Shown here piece by piece: positions 49,501 to 62,125 of a stretch of 64,000 bases of DNA (within the stretch, counting starts at the first letter, position 1; each line of letters opens with the position of its first letter). Source of the stretch: Archangium violaceum (GTDB lineage: Bacteria > Myxococcota > Myxococcia > Myxococcales > Myxococcaceae); assembly GCF_016859125.1 (NCBI RefSeq), contig NZ_CP069338.1, positions 3,436,501 through 3,500,500 of the forward strand, in the 5' to 3' direction. A program made the position numbers and the translations under genes. The notes under the pieces were generated by a model. It did no database searches. It worked only from the letters and a program-made list of their open reading frames with translations, and was not told the origin of the DNA.

Positions 49501-50401
49501 CGGAGGCGAAGCGCTCGGCGGGGTCGGGCGCGAGGCACCGCAGGATGAGGGCGGCGAAGTCGGCGTCGATGTCCCCTCCGAGCCCGCGCGAGAGTGCCTT
49601 CTCCTGCTCCAGGGCGCTGACGGCCGCCCCCTTCGGGGACGGGCGCGATGGGAGATGGCCCGTGCACAACTTGTAGAGGGTGAGGCCGAGCGAATAGATG
49701 TCGCTCTGGGGGCTCGCCGGCACGCCGAGGAGGAGCTCGGGCGCCATGTAGTTCGGCGTACCCGCCGGCTCGTGCGTACCGGGGGGCCGCGAGGACTCGC
49801 TCGGATCGAACTGCTCGGCCAGGCCGAAGTCGAGCAGCTTCACCTCGCCATCGGCGGTGACCAGGGCGTTGGAGGGCTTGATGTCCCGGTGGAGCACGCC
49901 CTGCCGGTGGGCCGCCGCGAGGCCCCGGGCGAGCCCCACGCCGATGGTGAGGGCGCGCCGCCAGGGGAGGGGGTGGGGAAGCTCCGAGAGGCTTCGGCCG
50001 ACGACGTACTCGGAGACGATGTACGGGTGCTCGCCGACCGAGCCGACGCGGAACACGGTGACGACGTTGGGGTGCTGCAGGCGGGCGATGGCGCGTGCCT
50101 CCGTCTCGAAGTACGCGCGCACCTGGGGCTCGGGCTGGCCGGGGGCGATGAACTTCACCGCGACGGGGCGGCCCAGGGAGGTGTCGTGGGCGAGGTAGAC
50201 GATGCCCATGCCGCCGCGGCCGAGCAGGCGCTCCAGGCGGAACTCGTTGAACTCGGTGGGAGGAGTCCAGGCGGGACCGGGCTTCGGGCGCGCGAGAGCG
50301 GCCTTCGGAGCGGGCCCGGCGATTGTCTGGGTTCGATCCTCCGGACGACCCGGGCCCCCGAGCCCCCCCGTTCCCTCCTCATTCGCGTCTGGCGGACCCA
50401 T
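46535..50401 (-). CDS. Ser/Thr kinase - nSTAND ATPase - PEGA - sulfatase-modifying-factor fusion
   Basis: A 1288-residue multidomain protein. Residues about 54-310 are a Hanks-type kinase with all catalytic motifs (GRGGMG at 61-66, Lys83, HRDIKPSN at 171-178, DFG at 191-193, APE). About 325-720 is an nSTAND NTPase (Walker A GDSGVGKS near 363-370, Walker B LLLFVDQLEE). A transmembrane segment near 755-775 (QTAALLLGVLALAALYGGL) is followed by a helical part, then a PEGA-like beta domain (about 960-1030, PPGARVRLE...APGHAPVDL). A FGE-sulfatase/SUMF1-like domain ends the protein (about 1040-1285: GYVYIPPGCF, GARLCSEFEWERAARG, DMTGNAYELTRPV). It is a membrane sensor-kinase with extracytoplasmic sensor, on architecture alone. 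Confidence 0.92.
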   Translation of the reverse strand: MGPPDANEEGTGGLGGPGRPEDRTQTIAGPAPKAALARPKPGPAWTPPTEFNEFRLERLLGRGGMGIVYLAHDTSLGRPVAVKFIAPGQPEPQVRAYFETEARAIARLQHPNVVTVFRVGSVGEHPYIVSEYVVGRSLSELPHPLPWRRALTIGVGLARGLAAAHRQGVLHRDIKPSNALVTADGEVKLLDFGLAEQFDPSESSRPPGTHEPAGTPNYMAPELLLGVPASPQSDIYSLGLTLYKLCTGHLPSRPSPKGAAVSALEQEKALSRGLGGDIDADFAALILRCLAPDPAERFASADQLREDLERLEQRHASTPLAAGNPYRGLAPFEAEHRALFFGRDADIRAVLERLRHQSLALVAGDSGVGKSSLCRAGVLPRVSASAVDEGREIYTVTLYPGHRPLQALAAALAPLLGRREAEVVTALTDTPAWLGQALREAYSGKRGLLLFVDQLEELITLAEPVQALRFAAVLGELALPSAGVRVLLAVRGDFLTRVCALPGLGDEAERALYILRPMSPEGVREAIVGPARSRGVVFESRELIQTLVDSTANGAGSLPLLQFALAELWERHNPAHGRITRAALDEMGGVAGALSRHADGVLARLSPAEQQAARRLLLQLVTAEGTRGERSEEELVAASDADSRAALHALIEGRLLHARSTGGKARYGIAHDSLITSWGTLRNWLDDDIGHRAVRQRVEVASAEWERLGRARDALWGQRQLDETRPLDSTTLGPREHAFLQASRRALSFQRWGQTAALLLGVLALAALYGGLRLQAYLEDARFVADAMDTARKALAEGRTLGQEARARREEALALFDGRAPPSSGPDNPPGPHDLRPTAERRWDEALGLLEKSDAAHLRATMFLERALERERGHAEARRLLLEVTHERMLLAEHFHQQRILDEQGQRLEQLLEGADDGSEWRRRLSAPAELQLVTSPPGARVRLERYVPDERGVLRPQYVQELGQTPITRALLPAGSYLLHITAPGHAPVDLPLLLTRGETERRHLELPTRVPPGYVYIPPGCFLQGTAKPEELREFMSSAPLHRTCLNEAYLIGRTEVTFGDWVTYLDTLPPNAAARRILEQPHFSHARAITLRHQPGTGWVFSFHRSREGVLSARDGEPFRYPDRTRRDTADWRQFPLSGVSAEDLAGYFYWLDHSGRLPGARLCSEFEWERAARGADGREYPHGERLLPDDANIDVTYARQPMAYGPDMVGSHPISTSPFGLVDMTGNAYELTRPVTPDLGRIVLRGGGWYYDIIMALAANRSAGDPTQRDPEIGVRVCASVSSR

Positions 50402-50567
50402 GGATTCGAGGGTCTCAGTCTCTCAGAGTCCGCCGAGTCAGGTCGAGTGCTCCCTTCCGTCCCGCCTGCATCGTTCACTGACGATCGCTAGCCCCACTCG
50501 GCTCTTGAAAAAGCGGGTCCGCGCGATCTTCATCCGCGCAATCCACGTCTGAGGAGAGGAACGGGAA

Positions 50568-51389
50568 ATGGCCACGCTGAAGACGAAGTCCGGAGTGGAA
50601 ATCTATTACAAGGACTGGGGCAAGGGGCAGCCCGTGGTCTTCAGCCATGGCTGGCCGCTGAACTCGGACATGTGGGAATACCAGATGATGTTCCTCGCCG
50701 AGCGGGGCTATCGCGTCATCGCCCATGACCGCCGGGGATTCGGCCGCTCGAGCCAGCCGTGGGAGGGTTATGACTACGGCCACTTCGCCGATGACCTGGC
50801 GGAGTTGATCAACGCGCTCGACCTTCGCGACATCGTCCTCGTGGGCTTCTCGATGGGCGGTGGCGAGGTCGCTCGCTATCTGGCCCGCCATGGCAAGAGC
50901 CGCGTCGCCAAGGCGGCGTTGATTGGCGCGGTGACGCCCTTCCTGCTGAAGACGGAGGCGCATCCGGTCGGCGCGCCGAAGGATCTGTTCGACGGGCTTC
51001 GCGCGGGCATCCTCGCCGACCGCCCGCAGTTCTTCACCGACTTCGGCAAGCTCTTCACCGGGGCCAACCGCCCGGATGCGAAGGTTTCGCAGGGGCTCCT
51101 CACCTGGACCCTGTCCATGGCGCTGATGGCGTCGTTGAAGGGCACCCATGACTGCGTCGCCGCCTTCAGCGAGACCGACTTCCGCGAGGACCTGGCGGCC
51201 TTCACCCTGCCCACGCTCGTCGTTCACGGCGACGATGATCAAATCGTCCCGCTCGACTTCAGCGGCAAGCTCGCGGCGGAGATGATTCCGGGCGCGCGCC
51301 TCGAGGTCTATCCGGGCGCGCCGCACGCGCTGTACTTCACGCACAAGGACCGGCTGAACGCGGACCTGCTGTCCTTCATCCGGGGCTGA
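50568..51389 (+). CDS. Alpha/beta hydrolase of the haloperoxidase type
   Basis: A 273-residue enzyme close to the cofactor-free non-heme chloroperoxidases/arylesterases. [13 protein letters not shown] gives the oxyanion region, and [18 protein letters not shown] has the nucleophile Ser in G-x-S-x-G (Ser97). The acid is Asp in [17 protein letters not shown] (about 225), and the catalytic His is in APHALYFTH near 253. It hydrolyses esters and may have perhydrolase activity. GAGGAGAGGAACGG lies before the ATG. It stands between the giant kinase (divergent) and the respiratory operon. Confidence 0.93.
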   Translation: MATLKTKSGVEIYYKDWGKGQPVVFSHGWPLNSDMWEYQMMFLAERGYRVIAHDRRGFGRSSQPWEGYDYGHFADDLAELINALDLRDIVLVGFSMGGGEVARYLARHGKSRVAKAALIGAVTPFLLKTEAHPVGAPKDLFDGLRAGILADRPQFFTDFGKLFTGANRPDAKVSQGLLTWTLSMALMASLKGTHDCVAAFSETDFREDLAAFTLPTLVVHGDDDQIVPLDFSGKLAAEMIPGARLEVYPGAPHALYFTHKDRLNADLLSFIRG

Positions 51390-51455
51390 ACGCGCGATTC
51401 CCGACAGTTCCCGTGCGGCCTCGGTTCACAACTGGAAGCGCACGGAACGTGGTGA

Positions 51456-51484
51456 TTGTTGCACCGGGTGCCTCTCTCTAGGGT
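51456..51484 (+). promoter_or_regulatory. Possible promoter of the respiratory operon
   Basis: TTGTTG (51456-51461), 17 bases, TAGGGT (51479-51484) is the best sigma-70-like pair in the 146-base gap before actA. Both boxes match consensus at only three positions, so this is tentative. Confidence 0.25.
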
Positions 51485-51535
51485 CGAAGGCCCTCGGAGC
51501 CGCGCGTGAGCGCGCGGAGTCCTCCGAGGCGCCCT

Positions 51536-52183
51536 ATGGCCTGGATCTTCACACGACGTGCGAACACGGTGGCCCGGGTGGCCGCCGCGGGGCTGCTGGG
51601 CACTCCGGTGCTCGTTGTGTTCCTGCTCTGGCTCTACGCCTGGAGCCCGCTGGCGCAGAACATGCGTTACCCGGTTCCGCAGCCGGTGCAGTTCGATCAC
51701 CGCCACCACGCGGGCGACGAGGCCATCGACTGCCGCTACTGCCACAGCACCGTCGAGGTCTCCTCCAGCGCCGGCTACCCCTCGGTGTCCACCTGCCTCA
51801 ACTGCCACTCGCAGATCTGGACGCAGAGCCCGCTGCTGGAGCCCGTACGCCAGTACTACTTCGCCGACCGGCCCATTCCATGGAACCGCGTCCACAACCT
51901 GCCGGACTTCGTCTACTTCAACCACTCCATCCACGTGGCCAAGGGCGTGGGGTGCGTCACCTGCCACGGGCGGGTGGACCTGATGCCGGCGGTGATGCAG
52001 GCGCAACCGCTGTCCATGGGCTGGTGCCTGGAGTGCCACCGGGACCCGGCCCCGCACCTGCGCCCGCTGGAGGCCATCACCTCCATGCGCTGGCGGCCTC
52101 GCCCGGGTGACCCGGCGGCCGAGGAGCTGGCGCGCCGCTACGACGTCCACCCGCGAACGAACTGCACGACATGCCACCGCTGA
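51536..52183 (+). CDS. actA: ActA, pentaheme cytochrome c subunit of alternative complex III
   Basis: A 215-residue membrane-anchored multiheme cytochrome. One N-terminal transmembrane helix (LGTPVLVVFLLWLYAWSPL) is followed by five CxxCH motifs (near residues 66 CRYCH, 87 CLNCH, 140 CVTCH, 164 CLECH and 210 CTTCH), as in ActA of other ACIII complexes. It collects electrons from the complex and passes them to the monoheme subunit or the oxidase. Start ATG 51536; GTG 51506 would add ten residues. Its end overlaps the actB start by 13 bases. First gene of an operon that runs to 63151. Confidence 0.92.
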   Translation: MAWIFTRRANTVARVAAAGLLGTPVLVVFLLWLYAWSPLAQNMRYPVPQPVQFDHRHHAGDEAIDCRYCHSTVEVSSSAGYPSVSTCLNCHSQIWTQSPLLEPVRQYYFADRPIPWNRVHNLPDFVYFNHSIHVAKGVGCVTCHGRVDLMPAVMQAQPLSMGWCLECHRDPAPHLRPLEAITSMRWRPRPGDPAAEELARRYDVHPRTNCTTCHR

Positions 52184-55100
52184 CCGACCGCTATCCGCTG
52201 CCCGTGCTCCAGGACTCGTCCGGGACCGGAGCCTCCCGTGAGGACGGGGATGCTGAACGCCCGCGCGCGTGGCGCAGCCTGGAGGAGCTGCACGGCTCGC
52301 CCGAGCTGGCTCGCGCCGCCGGGCGCGAGTTCCCTCCCGGTGCCGCCGAGCCCCCCCGGGGGTTGGACCGGCGCCGCTTCCTCCAGCTCGCGGGCACCAC
52401 GGCGGCGCTGGCCGGGCTCACCGCGTGCAAGGAGCCGGCGGAGAAGGTGATGCCGTACACGCACCGGCCCCCGGACGTCATCCCCGGAGTGCCCAACGCC
52501 TACGCCACGGCCTGGGCCCATGAGGGCTACGCGGCGGGCCTGGTGGTGACGAGCTGGGAGGGGCGGCCCACGAAGGTGGATGGCAACCCGGATCATCCGG
52601 CGAGCCTCGGTGCCACCAACCACATCGCCCAGGCGCTGCCGGTGGACCTCTACGACACCACGCGGGTGCGAGGGGTGAAGTTGCGCGGCACCCTGGTCTC
52701 CTTCCGGACGTACCTCCAGGAGCAGGTGGAGCGCGCGCGCGTGCTGGAGGCCACGGGCGGCGAGGGGCTGTGGTTCCTCCTGGAGCCCTCGTCCTCGCCC
52801 ACGCGGCGGGAGATGGTGGAGCGCATCCGCCAGCGCTTCCCGAGGGCGCGCGTGGAGACGTACCACGCGCTCTCGCGGGACAACGTGTACGAGGGGGCGA
52901 GGCTCGCGTTCGGCCGGCCGCTGGAGACGCGGGTGCGCTACGACGAGGCGCGCGTGGTGCTCTCCCTGGACGCGGACTTCCTCACCCAGGGCCCGTTCGC
53001 CCTGCGCGAGGCGCGCGAGTTCTCCCGCACACGGCTGCCCGAGCGAGGGGAGATGAGCCGGCTGTACGTGGCGGAGGGCCACTACAGCGTGACGGGGATG
53101 AACGCGGACCACCGCTTCCGGATGAAGCCCTCGGAGGTGGAGCGCTTCGCCCTGGCGGTGTTGGGCGAGCTGGCGCGCACGCACCGCCTGGCCGGGCTCG
53201 AGCCCTTCCAGGAGCTGGCGCTCGGCTGGCCGGAGAAGGCGAAGGAGGTGCGCGTGGTGGCCGGGGAGCTGGCACGCCACGCGGAGCGCGCGGTGGTGGT
53301 GGTGGGCGAGCGGCAGCCGGCGCGGGTGCACGCGGTGGCGCACGTGCTCAACGCGGCGCTGGGCAGCCAGAAGCGGCTCATCACGCACCACGAGCCTGGA
53401 GTGGACGCGGTGCGCGGCGGACCCGAGGTGCTGCGCGAGCTGGCCGAGGCGGCGAGCGCGGGCCGGGTGGACACGCTGGTGGTGACGGCGTTCAACCCCG
53501 TCTACACGGCGCCGGTGGGCGTGGCGTTGGGGGCGGCGCTGAGCGCGGTGCCCCACTCGGTCTACCTGGCGTTCCGCGAGGACGACACGGCGAAGCACAG
53601 CGCGTGGGTCCTGCCCGCGGCCCATGTGCTCGAGTCCTGGGGCGACACGCGGGCGCTGGACGGGACGGCGAGCATCATCCAACCGCTCATCCAGCCGCTC
53701 TTCATGGGGGTGACGGAGCTGGACGTGCTCTCCCCCTTCGCGGGCGTGGCGGACCTGACGGCCCACCAGCTGGTGAAGGCCCACTGGGCGCGGCGGCGGG
53801 GGGGCCCGGGCCTCGCCTTCGACGACGCGTGGGACCAGTGGCTGGCGGTGGGGACCATTCCGGGCACCGAGGCCCCGGCCCTCGCGCCCGCGGTGGACAC
53901 GGGCGCGGTGGTGGCGAGCGTCCGCGCCTTCTCGCCCGGCCCCGCCCAGGGCCTCGAGCTCAACCTGCTGCCCGGCTACAAGGTCCGCGACGGACGCTAC
54001 TTCCACAACGCCTGGCTGCAGGAGCTGCCGGAGCCCCTTACCCAGCTGTCCTGGGGGAACGCGGCGCTCGTCAGTCCGCGCACGGCCGAGCGCCTGAAGG
54101 TGTCGCCCCGGGACAAGGTGAAGCTGACACTCCGCGGGCGCTGGCTGGAGGCCCCGGTGTACGTGCTGCCCGGCCACGCGGACGACACGGTGTCGCTGGA
54201 GCTCGGCTGGGGACTCGAGTGGCTCGACGACAGCATCGGGGACATGGGCGAGCTGGGCGTCAATGCCTACCTGCTGCGCTTCCCGGACGCTCCGTGGTTC
54301 ACCGGCGGGCTCCAGGTGGACAAGGCGGAGGGACACGGGCGCTACGCCACCACGCAGGACCACTGGTCCATGCACGGCCGGGAGATCGCCGTCCAGGACG
54401 AGCTGGAGACGTTCGAGAAGAAGAAGCCCCACTACCTGCACCACCTCAAGGGCCCGGTGGCGTCCCTGTACAGCCCCTTCGAGTACGAGGAGCCCTACCA
54501 GTGGGCCATGGCGGTGGACCTGAGCCTCTGCATCGGCTGCACGGCCTGCATGGTGGCCTGCCAGGCGGAGAACAACATCCCCGTGGTGGGGCGCGCCCAG
54601 GTGGAGAACGGGCGGGAGATGTACTGGCTGCGGGTGGACCGCTACTTCGAGGGCGCGCCGGAGGGGCCCCACGCCATTCCCCAGCCGATGATGTGCCAGC
54701 ACTGCGAGGCCGCGCCGTGCGAGTACGTGTGCCCGGTGAACGCCACCGTCCACTCGGACGAGGGCCTCAACGAGATGGTCTACAACCGCTGCATCGGCAC
54801 GCGCTACTGCAGCAACAACTGCCCGTACAAGGTCCGGCGCTTCAACTACCTCGACTACAACCCGCGGGTGAGCGAGCTGGAGAAGCTGCGCTTCAACCCG
54901 GAAGTCACCGTGCGCATGCGCGGGGTGATGGAGAAGTGCACGTACTGCGTGCAGCGGATAGAGCGGGCCCGCATCGAGGCGCGCCGGCAGCGCGAGCCCA
55001 TCAACACCGAGGCGCTCCAGACGGCCTGCGCCGAGGTGTGTCCCACGGAGGCCATCACCTTCGGCTCGCTGCACGTGCCGGACTCGACGGTGGCCCGGCT

Positions 55101-55201
55101 GCACCGCGAGCCGCGCCACTACAAGGTGCTGCACGAGCTGGGGACGAAGCCGCGCACGGCCTACCTGGCGCGCATCAAGAACCCGAACCCGGAGCTCGAG
55201 C

Positions 55202-55209
<8 letters not shown>
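52171..55209 (+). CDS. actB: ActB, iron-sulfur and molybdopterin-oxidoreductase-like subunit of ACIII
   Basis: A 1012-residue fused subunit. A twin-arginine motif DRRRFLQ (residues 66-72) with a lipobox-like LTAC shows that it crosses the membrane folded. The first 700 residues resemble a molybdopterin oxidoreductase that carries no cofactor in ACIII. The last 270 residues hold ferredoxin-type clusters: [15 protein letters not shown] near 787, [13 protein letters not shown] near 841, [11 protein letters not shown] near 874 and CTYC near 924. It takes electrons from quinol through the ActC subunit. Overlaps actA by 13 and actC by eight bases. Confidence 0.93.
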
Positions 55210-56638
<1,429 letters not shown>

Positions 56639-56641
56639 GCC

Positions 56642-57175
56642 ATGCGCTATTGGGTGGTGGGAGAGTTCGGCTCGGGCGACGAGGCGAAGAAGGCGCTGAG
56701 GCGGCTGCGCGAGCTGGGCTACGCGAAGGACGCGCTGGATGCCTTCTCACCCTATCCGGTGGAGGGGCTCGACGAGGTGCTGGAGCTGAAGCCCTCGCCC
56801 GTGCGCTGGCTGGCCCTCCTGGCGGGGCTGGGCGGGGCGGCGTTCGCGTACGTGGTGCAGTGGTGGACCAATGCGGTGGACTACCCGCTCAACGTGGGCA
56901 ACCGCCCGCCGCACGCGTGGCCGGCCTTCGTGCCCATCACCTTCGAGACGATGGTGCTGTTCGCCGCGCTGACCATCTTCTTCGCCCTGATGTTCCTCTA
57001 CCGCTTCCCCAGGCCCCACCACCCGCTCTTCGAGCTCGAGTCCTTCCGCACCGCGTCCACCGGAGGCTTCTGGGTGAGCATCACCACGGAGACGCGCGAG
57101 GAGACGGAGCCGGTGCTGGGCCACCTGCGCGAGCTGGCGGCGAAGAAGACGTCCGTGGTGGAGGAGGAGTCATGA
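56642..57175 (+). CDS. actD: ActD, DUF3341 membrane subunit of ACIII
   Basis: A 177-residue protein of the DUF3341 family. An N-terminal ferredoxin-like fold (VGEFGSGDEAKKALRRLREL) is followed by two membrane helices (WLALLAGLGGAAFAYVVQWW and TMVLFAALTIFFALMFLYRF) and a soluble C-terminus. It is a structural subunit of alternative complex III. It starts three bases after the actC stop, and its own stop overlaps the next ATG by four bases (ATGA). Confidence 0.92.
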   Translation: MRYWVVGEFGSGDEAKKALRRLRELGYAKDALDAFSPYPVEGLDEVLELKPSPVRWLALLAGLGGAAFAYVVQWWTNAVDYPLNVGNRPPHAWPAFVPITFETMVLFAALTIFFALMFLYRFPRPHHPLFELESFRTASTGGFWVSITTETREETEPVLGHLRELAAKKTSVVEEES

Positions 57176-57780
57176 GGCGCCTGCTCCTGTGTGTGCCGCT
57201 GGTGGCGGTGCTGGCCGGCTGTCCCGTGGACTTGCAGGGCTGGGCGGGGATGGACCATCAACCCAAGGCGCTGCCCTACCGCGACAGCCCGTTCTTCGCG
57301 GATGACCGGGTCATGCGCCAGCCTCCGCCGGGCACGGTGCCAAGGAGCCGCAGGGGGCAGAGCCGGCTCTTCCTCACGGGCCGGGAGGTCCCGGATGCGG
57401 GCTCTCCGGACGCGGGCTACCTCGACGGGGTACCCCTCCCGCTCACGCGGGACGTCGTGGAAGGCGGAGGGCGGTTCTACGAAATCTACTGCGCCACCTG
57501 CCACGGAATCCTCGGGGACGGGGTGAGCCAGGTGGCTCGCAACATGGCGTTGCGCCCGCCGCCCTCGCTGTTGGATCTGCCGCCCTACCCGGACGGCTAC
57601 TACTACGCGGTCATCAGCGAGGGGTACGGGTTGATGCCGGCCTACGCGGAGAAGCTGACGCCCGCGCAGCGGTGGGCGGTGGTGGCCTACGTGCGGGCGC
57701 TGCAGGTGAGCCAGCGGGCGAGGCTCGAGGACGTGCCGCCCGAGGCCCGGCCGCTGCTGCTGAAGGAGGGGACACCGTGA
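57172..57780 (+). CDS. actE: ActE, monoheme cytochrome c subunit of ACIII
   Basis: A 202-residue lipoprotein cytochrome (leader LLLCVPLVAVLAGC). A single CxxCH (IYCATCHGILGDG, near residue 107) and the following GLMPAYAEKLTPAQRWAVVA, with the axial Met in LMP, complete the cytochrome c fold. It passes electrons from the ACIII core to the next carrier. The ATG overlaps the actD stop, and its stop overlaps the GTG of actF (GTGA). Residues 20-90 hold a proline-rich linker that allows the domain to move. Confidence 0.92.
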   Translation: MRRLLLCVPLVAVLAGCPVDLQGWAGMDHQPKALPYRDSPFFADDRVMRQPPPGTVPRSRRGQSRLFLTGREVPDAGSPDAGYLDGVPLPLTRDVVEGGGRFYEIYCATCHGILGDGVSQVARNMALRPPPSLLDLPPYPDGYYYAVISEGYGLMPAYAEKLTPAQRWAVVAYVRALQVSQRARLEDVPPEARPLLLKEGTP

Positions 57781-58958
57781 GGGTGATGGAGCGCTTCACG
57801 GGAGGGCGTACGCCCATGCTGGCCTCCGCGGCGGTGGGCGCGGTGGGCCTCGGGGTGACGGGCCTGGGCTTCGCGGTGGACACCCGGCGCGCGCTCTTCT
57901 CGTACCTGTTCGCCTTCGCGTACTGGGCGGGAATCGCGGTGGCTTCCCTGGTGCTGCTGGAAGTGTGGCACGCCTCGAAGGCGCGCTGGCCGGTGGTGCT
58001 GCGCCGCATGCTGGAGACGATGGCGGCCTCGCTCCCGCTCTTCCTCGTCCTCTTCCTCCCCCTCCTCGCGGGCGCCAGCCAGCTCTACCTGTGGATGGAC
58101 CCGCATCCGCCGCTGTCCGAGAAGGAGCTGCACAGGCTCGACCACAAGCGGCCCTACCTCAACCTGCCCTTCTGGGGGGTGCGCTCGGCCGTCTACTTCG
58201 GGGTGTGGATCGCCGTGGGCGAGCTGCTGCTGCGCTGGTCCCGCCGCCAGGACGAGACGGGCGAGCTGAAGCTCACCAAGTGGCAGTGGTGGCTGGGGGC
58301 GGGCGCGCTGCCGGTGGTGGCGCTGGCCATGTCCTTCGCGTCGCTGGACTGGTTGATGTCCCTGGAGCCGCTCTTCGTGTCCACGGTGTATGGGCTGTAT
58401 TGGTTCTCCGGGGCCTTCGTGGGGGCGCTGGCGGTGCTGACGCTGGCGACGACGCTGGCGCGCGGGCCGAACCTCTATGGCGAGCTCGTCAATGACTCGC
58501 ACCGCGCGAGCCTGGGCAAGTTCCTGTTCGCCTTCAGCGTCTTCTGGGCCTACATGGCCTACAGCCAGTTCTTCCTCATCTGGATAGCGGACCTGCCGCA
58601 CGAGGTGCCCTGGTACATCCTGCGCGCGCGGGGCGCGTGGGCGCCGGTGGCGTTGTTCGTCGTGTTCGCGCGCTTCGTCTTCCCGTTCTTCGTGTTGCTC
58701 TCGAGGCCCTTCAAGCGGCACCGCCGGATGATGGCGGCGATGGCGGTGTGGCTGCTGGCGGCGCACGGGGTGGACACGTGGTGGCTGGTGGTGCCGGTGG
58801 TGAGCCCGGACGCGGTGCGGGTGCACTGGGCGGACGTGTCGGCGTTCCTGGGCGTGGGCGGCGCCGCGGTGGCCTTCACCCTGTGGCGGATGCGGGGACA
58901 TGCCACCGTGCCGGTGGGAGACCCCTATCTGCACGAATCCCTGGGGTACGACGAATGA
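57777..58958 (+). CDS. actF: ActF, NrfD-like membrane subunit of ACIII
   Basis: A 393-residue membrane protein with ten hydrophobic segments, the paralogue of ActC that may bind a second quinol or move protons. Typical segments are TMAASLPLFLVLFLPLLAGA, ALPVVALAMSFASLDWLM and LFSTVYGLYWFSGAFVGALA (close match). The C-terminal HTWWLVVPVVSPDAV region ends before the last helix. GTG 57777 is the start (AAGGAGGG lies six bases upstream; ATG 57786 is an alternative). The stop overlaps the next ATG by four bases. Confidence 0.9.
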   Translation: MRVMERFTGGRTPMLASAAVGAVGLGVTGLGFAVDTRRALFSYLFAFAYWAGIAVASLVLLEVWHASKARWPVVLRRMLETMAASLPLFLVLFLPLLAGASQLYLWMDPHPPLSEKELHRLDHKRPYLNLPFWGVRSAVYFGVWIAVGELLLRWSRRQDETGELKLTKWQWWLGAGALPVVALAMSFASLDWLMSLEPLFVSTVYGLYWFSGAFVGALAVLTLATTLARGPNLYGELVNDSHRASLGKFLFAFSVFWAYMAYSQFFLIWIADLPHEVPWYILRARGAWAPVALFVVFARFVFPFFVLLSRPFKRHRRMMAAMAVWLLAAHGVDTWWLVVPVVSPDAVRVHWADVSAFLGVGGAAVAFTLWRMRGHATVPVGDPYLHESLGYDE

Positions 58959-59349
58959 GCGGCGATGGGTCCAGGGTGGAGTGGAAGACGCCCGAGCGCG
59001 ACAATCGGCCGGTGAGTGGCTGGTTCATCAGCGCGGTCATCGCCGGTGCGCTCATCGTCTTCACCTTCTTCGTGGTGGGCACCTGGGCGCAGCTCCAGGC
59101 GCGGGAGGCGCACCTCAACCCCGCCGGCCCCACCACGCCCCAGGTGCTGGGCCAGGCGGAAATCAACCTCGTCAACACGGGGCTCATGCAGCTCGACACC
59201 CGGGCGTACGAGGAGAAGAACCAGCAACTCGGGAAGCTGCACGGCTACGGCTGGGTGGACCGGGACGCGGGCGTGGTGCACATCCCCATCGAGCGGGCCA
59301 TCGAGCGCATCGTGAGCGGGCAACCCCCCCAGCGCGACGGAGGCGAGCC

Positions 59350-59353
<4 letters not shown>
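58955..59353 (+). CDS. Small single-helix protein between ActF and COX2
   Basis: A 132-residue protein with one transmembrane helix (GWFISAVIAGALIVFTFFVV) and a soluble C-terminal part that contains no Cys. It has four-base overlaps with both neighbours (actF stop and the COX2 start), so it is made in step with them. Similar proteins sit at this position in other ACIII/caa3 operons, where they may help assembly or contact the two complexes. No enzyme motif is seen, and I do not name it. HGYGWVDRDAGVVHIPIERA is a conserved-looking C-terminal motif, like the end of quinol:cytochrome c oxidoreductase accessory proteins. Confidence 0.75.
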
Positions 59354-60502
<1,149 letters not shown>

Positions 60503-60525
<23 letters not shown>

Positions 60526-62125
60526 TCAGCCGGCCATCACCTACCTCAACCACGAGACCTCGGTGATGTCGTGGTTGCTCACGCGTGACCACAAGCGGAT
60601 CGGCGTGATGTTCCTGGTGGGCGTCATCTTCTCGCTGCTGCTGGGGGGCATCTTCGCGATGGTGCTGCGGCTGGAGCTGCTCACGCCGGGGCCCACCCTC
60701 ATCAGCCCGATGACGTACAACCGCATGTTCACCCTGCACGGGGTGATCATGGTGTGGCTCTTCATGATTCCGGCGATTCCGTCCGCGTTCGGCAACTTCG
60801 TGTTGCCCATCATGCTGGGAGCCAAGGACGTGGCCTTCCCGAGGCTGAACCTGGCCTCGTTCTACATCTACCTGGCGGGCGCGCTGCTGACGGTGTTCGG
60901 CATGCTGTGGAGCGGGGCGGATACGGGGTGGACGTTCTACACGCCGTACAGCACGGTCTCTCCCTCGGCGCTGACGCCCATCCTGCTGGGCGTCTTCATC
61001 ATTGGCTTCTCCACCATCATCACGGGGCTCAACTTCATCACGACGGTGCACACGATGCGGGCGCCGGGAATGCACTGGACGCGCATTCCGCTCTTCGTCT
61101 GGGCCATCTACGGCACGTCCGTCATCCAGGTGGTGGCCACGCCGGTGCTGGGCATGGTGCTGCTGCTGGTGTCCATGGAGCGCCTGCTGGGCGCGGGCAT
61201 CTTCGACCCGTCGCGAGGGGGGGATCCGGTGCTCTTCCAGCACATGTTCTGGTTCTACTCGCACCCGGCCGTCTACATCATGGTGCTGCCGGCCATGGGC
61301 GTCATCACCGAGGTGGTGTGTGCCTTCAGCCGGAAGAACATCTTCGGCTACAGGATGATCGCCGCGTCCACGTTTGGCATTGCCTTCGTGGGGTTCTTCT
61401 CGTGGGGCCACCACATGTTCGTGTCGGGGCAGTCCACGTTCACCTCGGGCATCTTCGGGGTGCTGAGCATGCTGGTGGCCATCTTCACGGCGATCAAGAT
61501 ATTCAACTGGGTGGCCACGATGTATGGGGGCTCCATCGACCTGAGGGTGCCGCTGCTGTACGTGCTGGGCTTCATCTTCCTGCTGATGTTCGGCGGGATG
61601 ACGGGCGTGGCGGTGGCGACCACGTCACTGGACGTGCACTGGCACGACACGTACTTCGTCGTGGCCCACTTCCACTACATCATGGTGGGGGCGGTGTTGA
61701 TGGCCTTCCTGGCGGCGCTGCACTACTGGTGGCCGAAGATGTTCGGGCGGGTGTACCCGGAGCGCTGGTCCTTCCTGGCGGCGATGACCATCATCTTCGG
61801 CTTCATCGTGACGTTCCTGCCGCAGTTCCTGTTGGGGAACCTGGGGATGCCGCGGCGCTACTACCAGTACCCCCAGGAGATGCAGTGGCTGCACGTGTTG
61901 AGCACGGCGGGGGCGTCGCTGCTGGCGTTCGGCTTCGGGCTCATCGCGGTGTACCTGCTGTGGTCGCTGCGGTATGGCCCGGTGAGCGCGCCGAACCCGT
62001 GGGGTTCGCGGGGGTACGAGTGGTTCAGCGGCTCGCCACCGGCGCCGCACAACTTCACACGAGCACCGAGCTTCGAGCGCGAGGTGCACGACTACACCGT
62101 TCCCGAGGCGCCCCGTGTCTACTGA
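60503..62125 (+). CDS. ctaD: Cytochrome c oxidase subunit I, A2 type
   Basis: A 540-residue subunit I with twelve transmembrane segments. The CuB/heme a3 ligands HHMF (residues about 308-311) and HFHYIMVG (about 389) are present. The proton-gating region reads FWFYSHPAVYIMVLPAMG: the Glu of SHPEVY is Ala, and the YS pair takes over, which places it in the A2 subfamily like the caa3 oxidases of Rhodothermus and Thermus. It reduces oxygen to water and pumps protons. Overlaps COX2 by 23 bases and COX3 by 11 bases. Confidence 0.96.
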
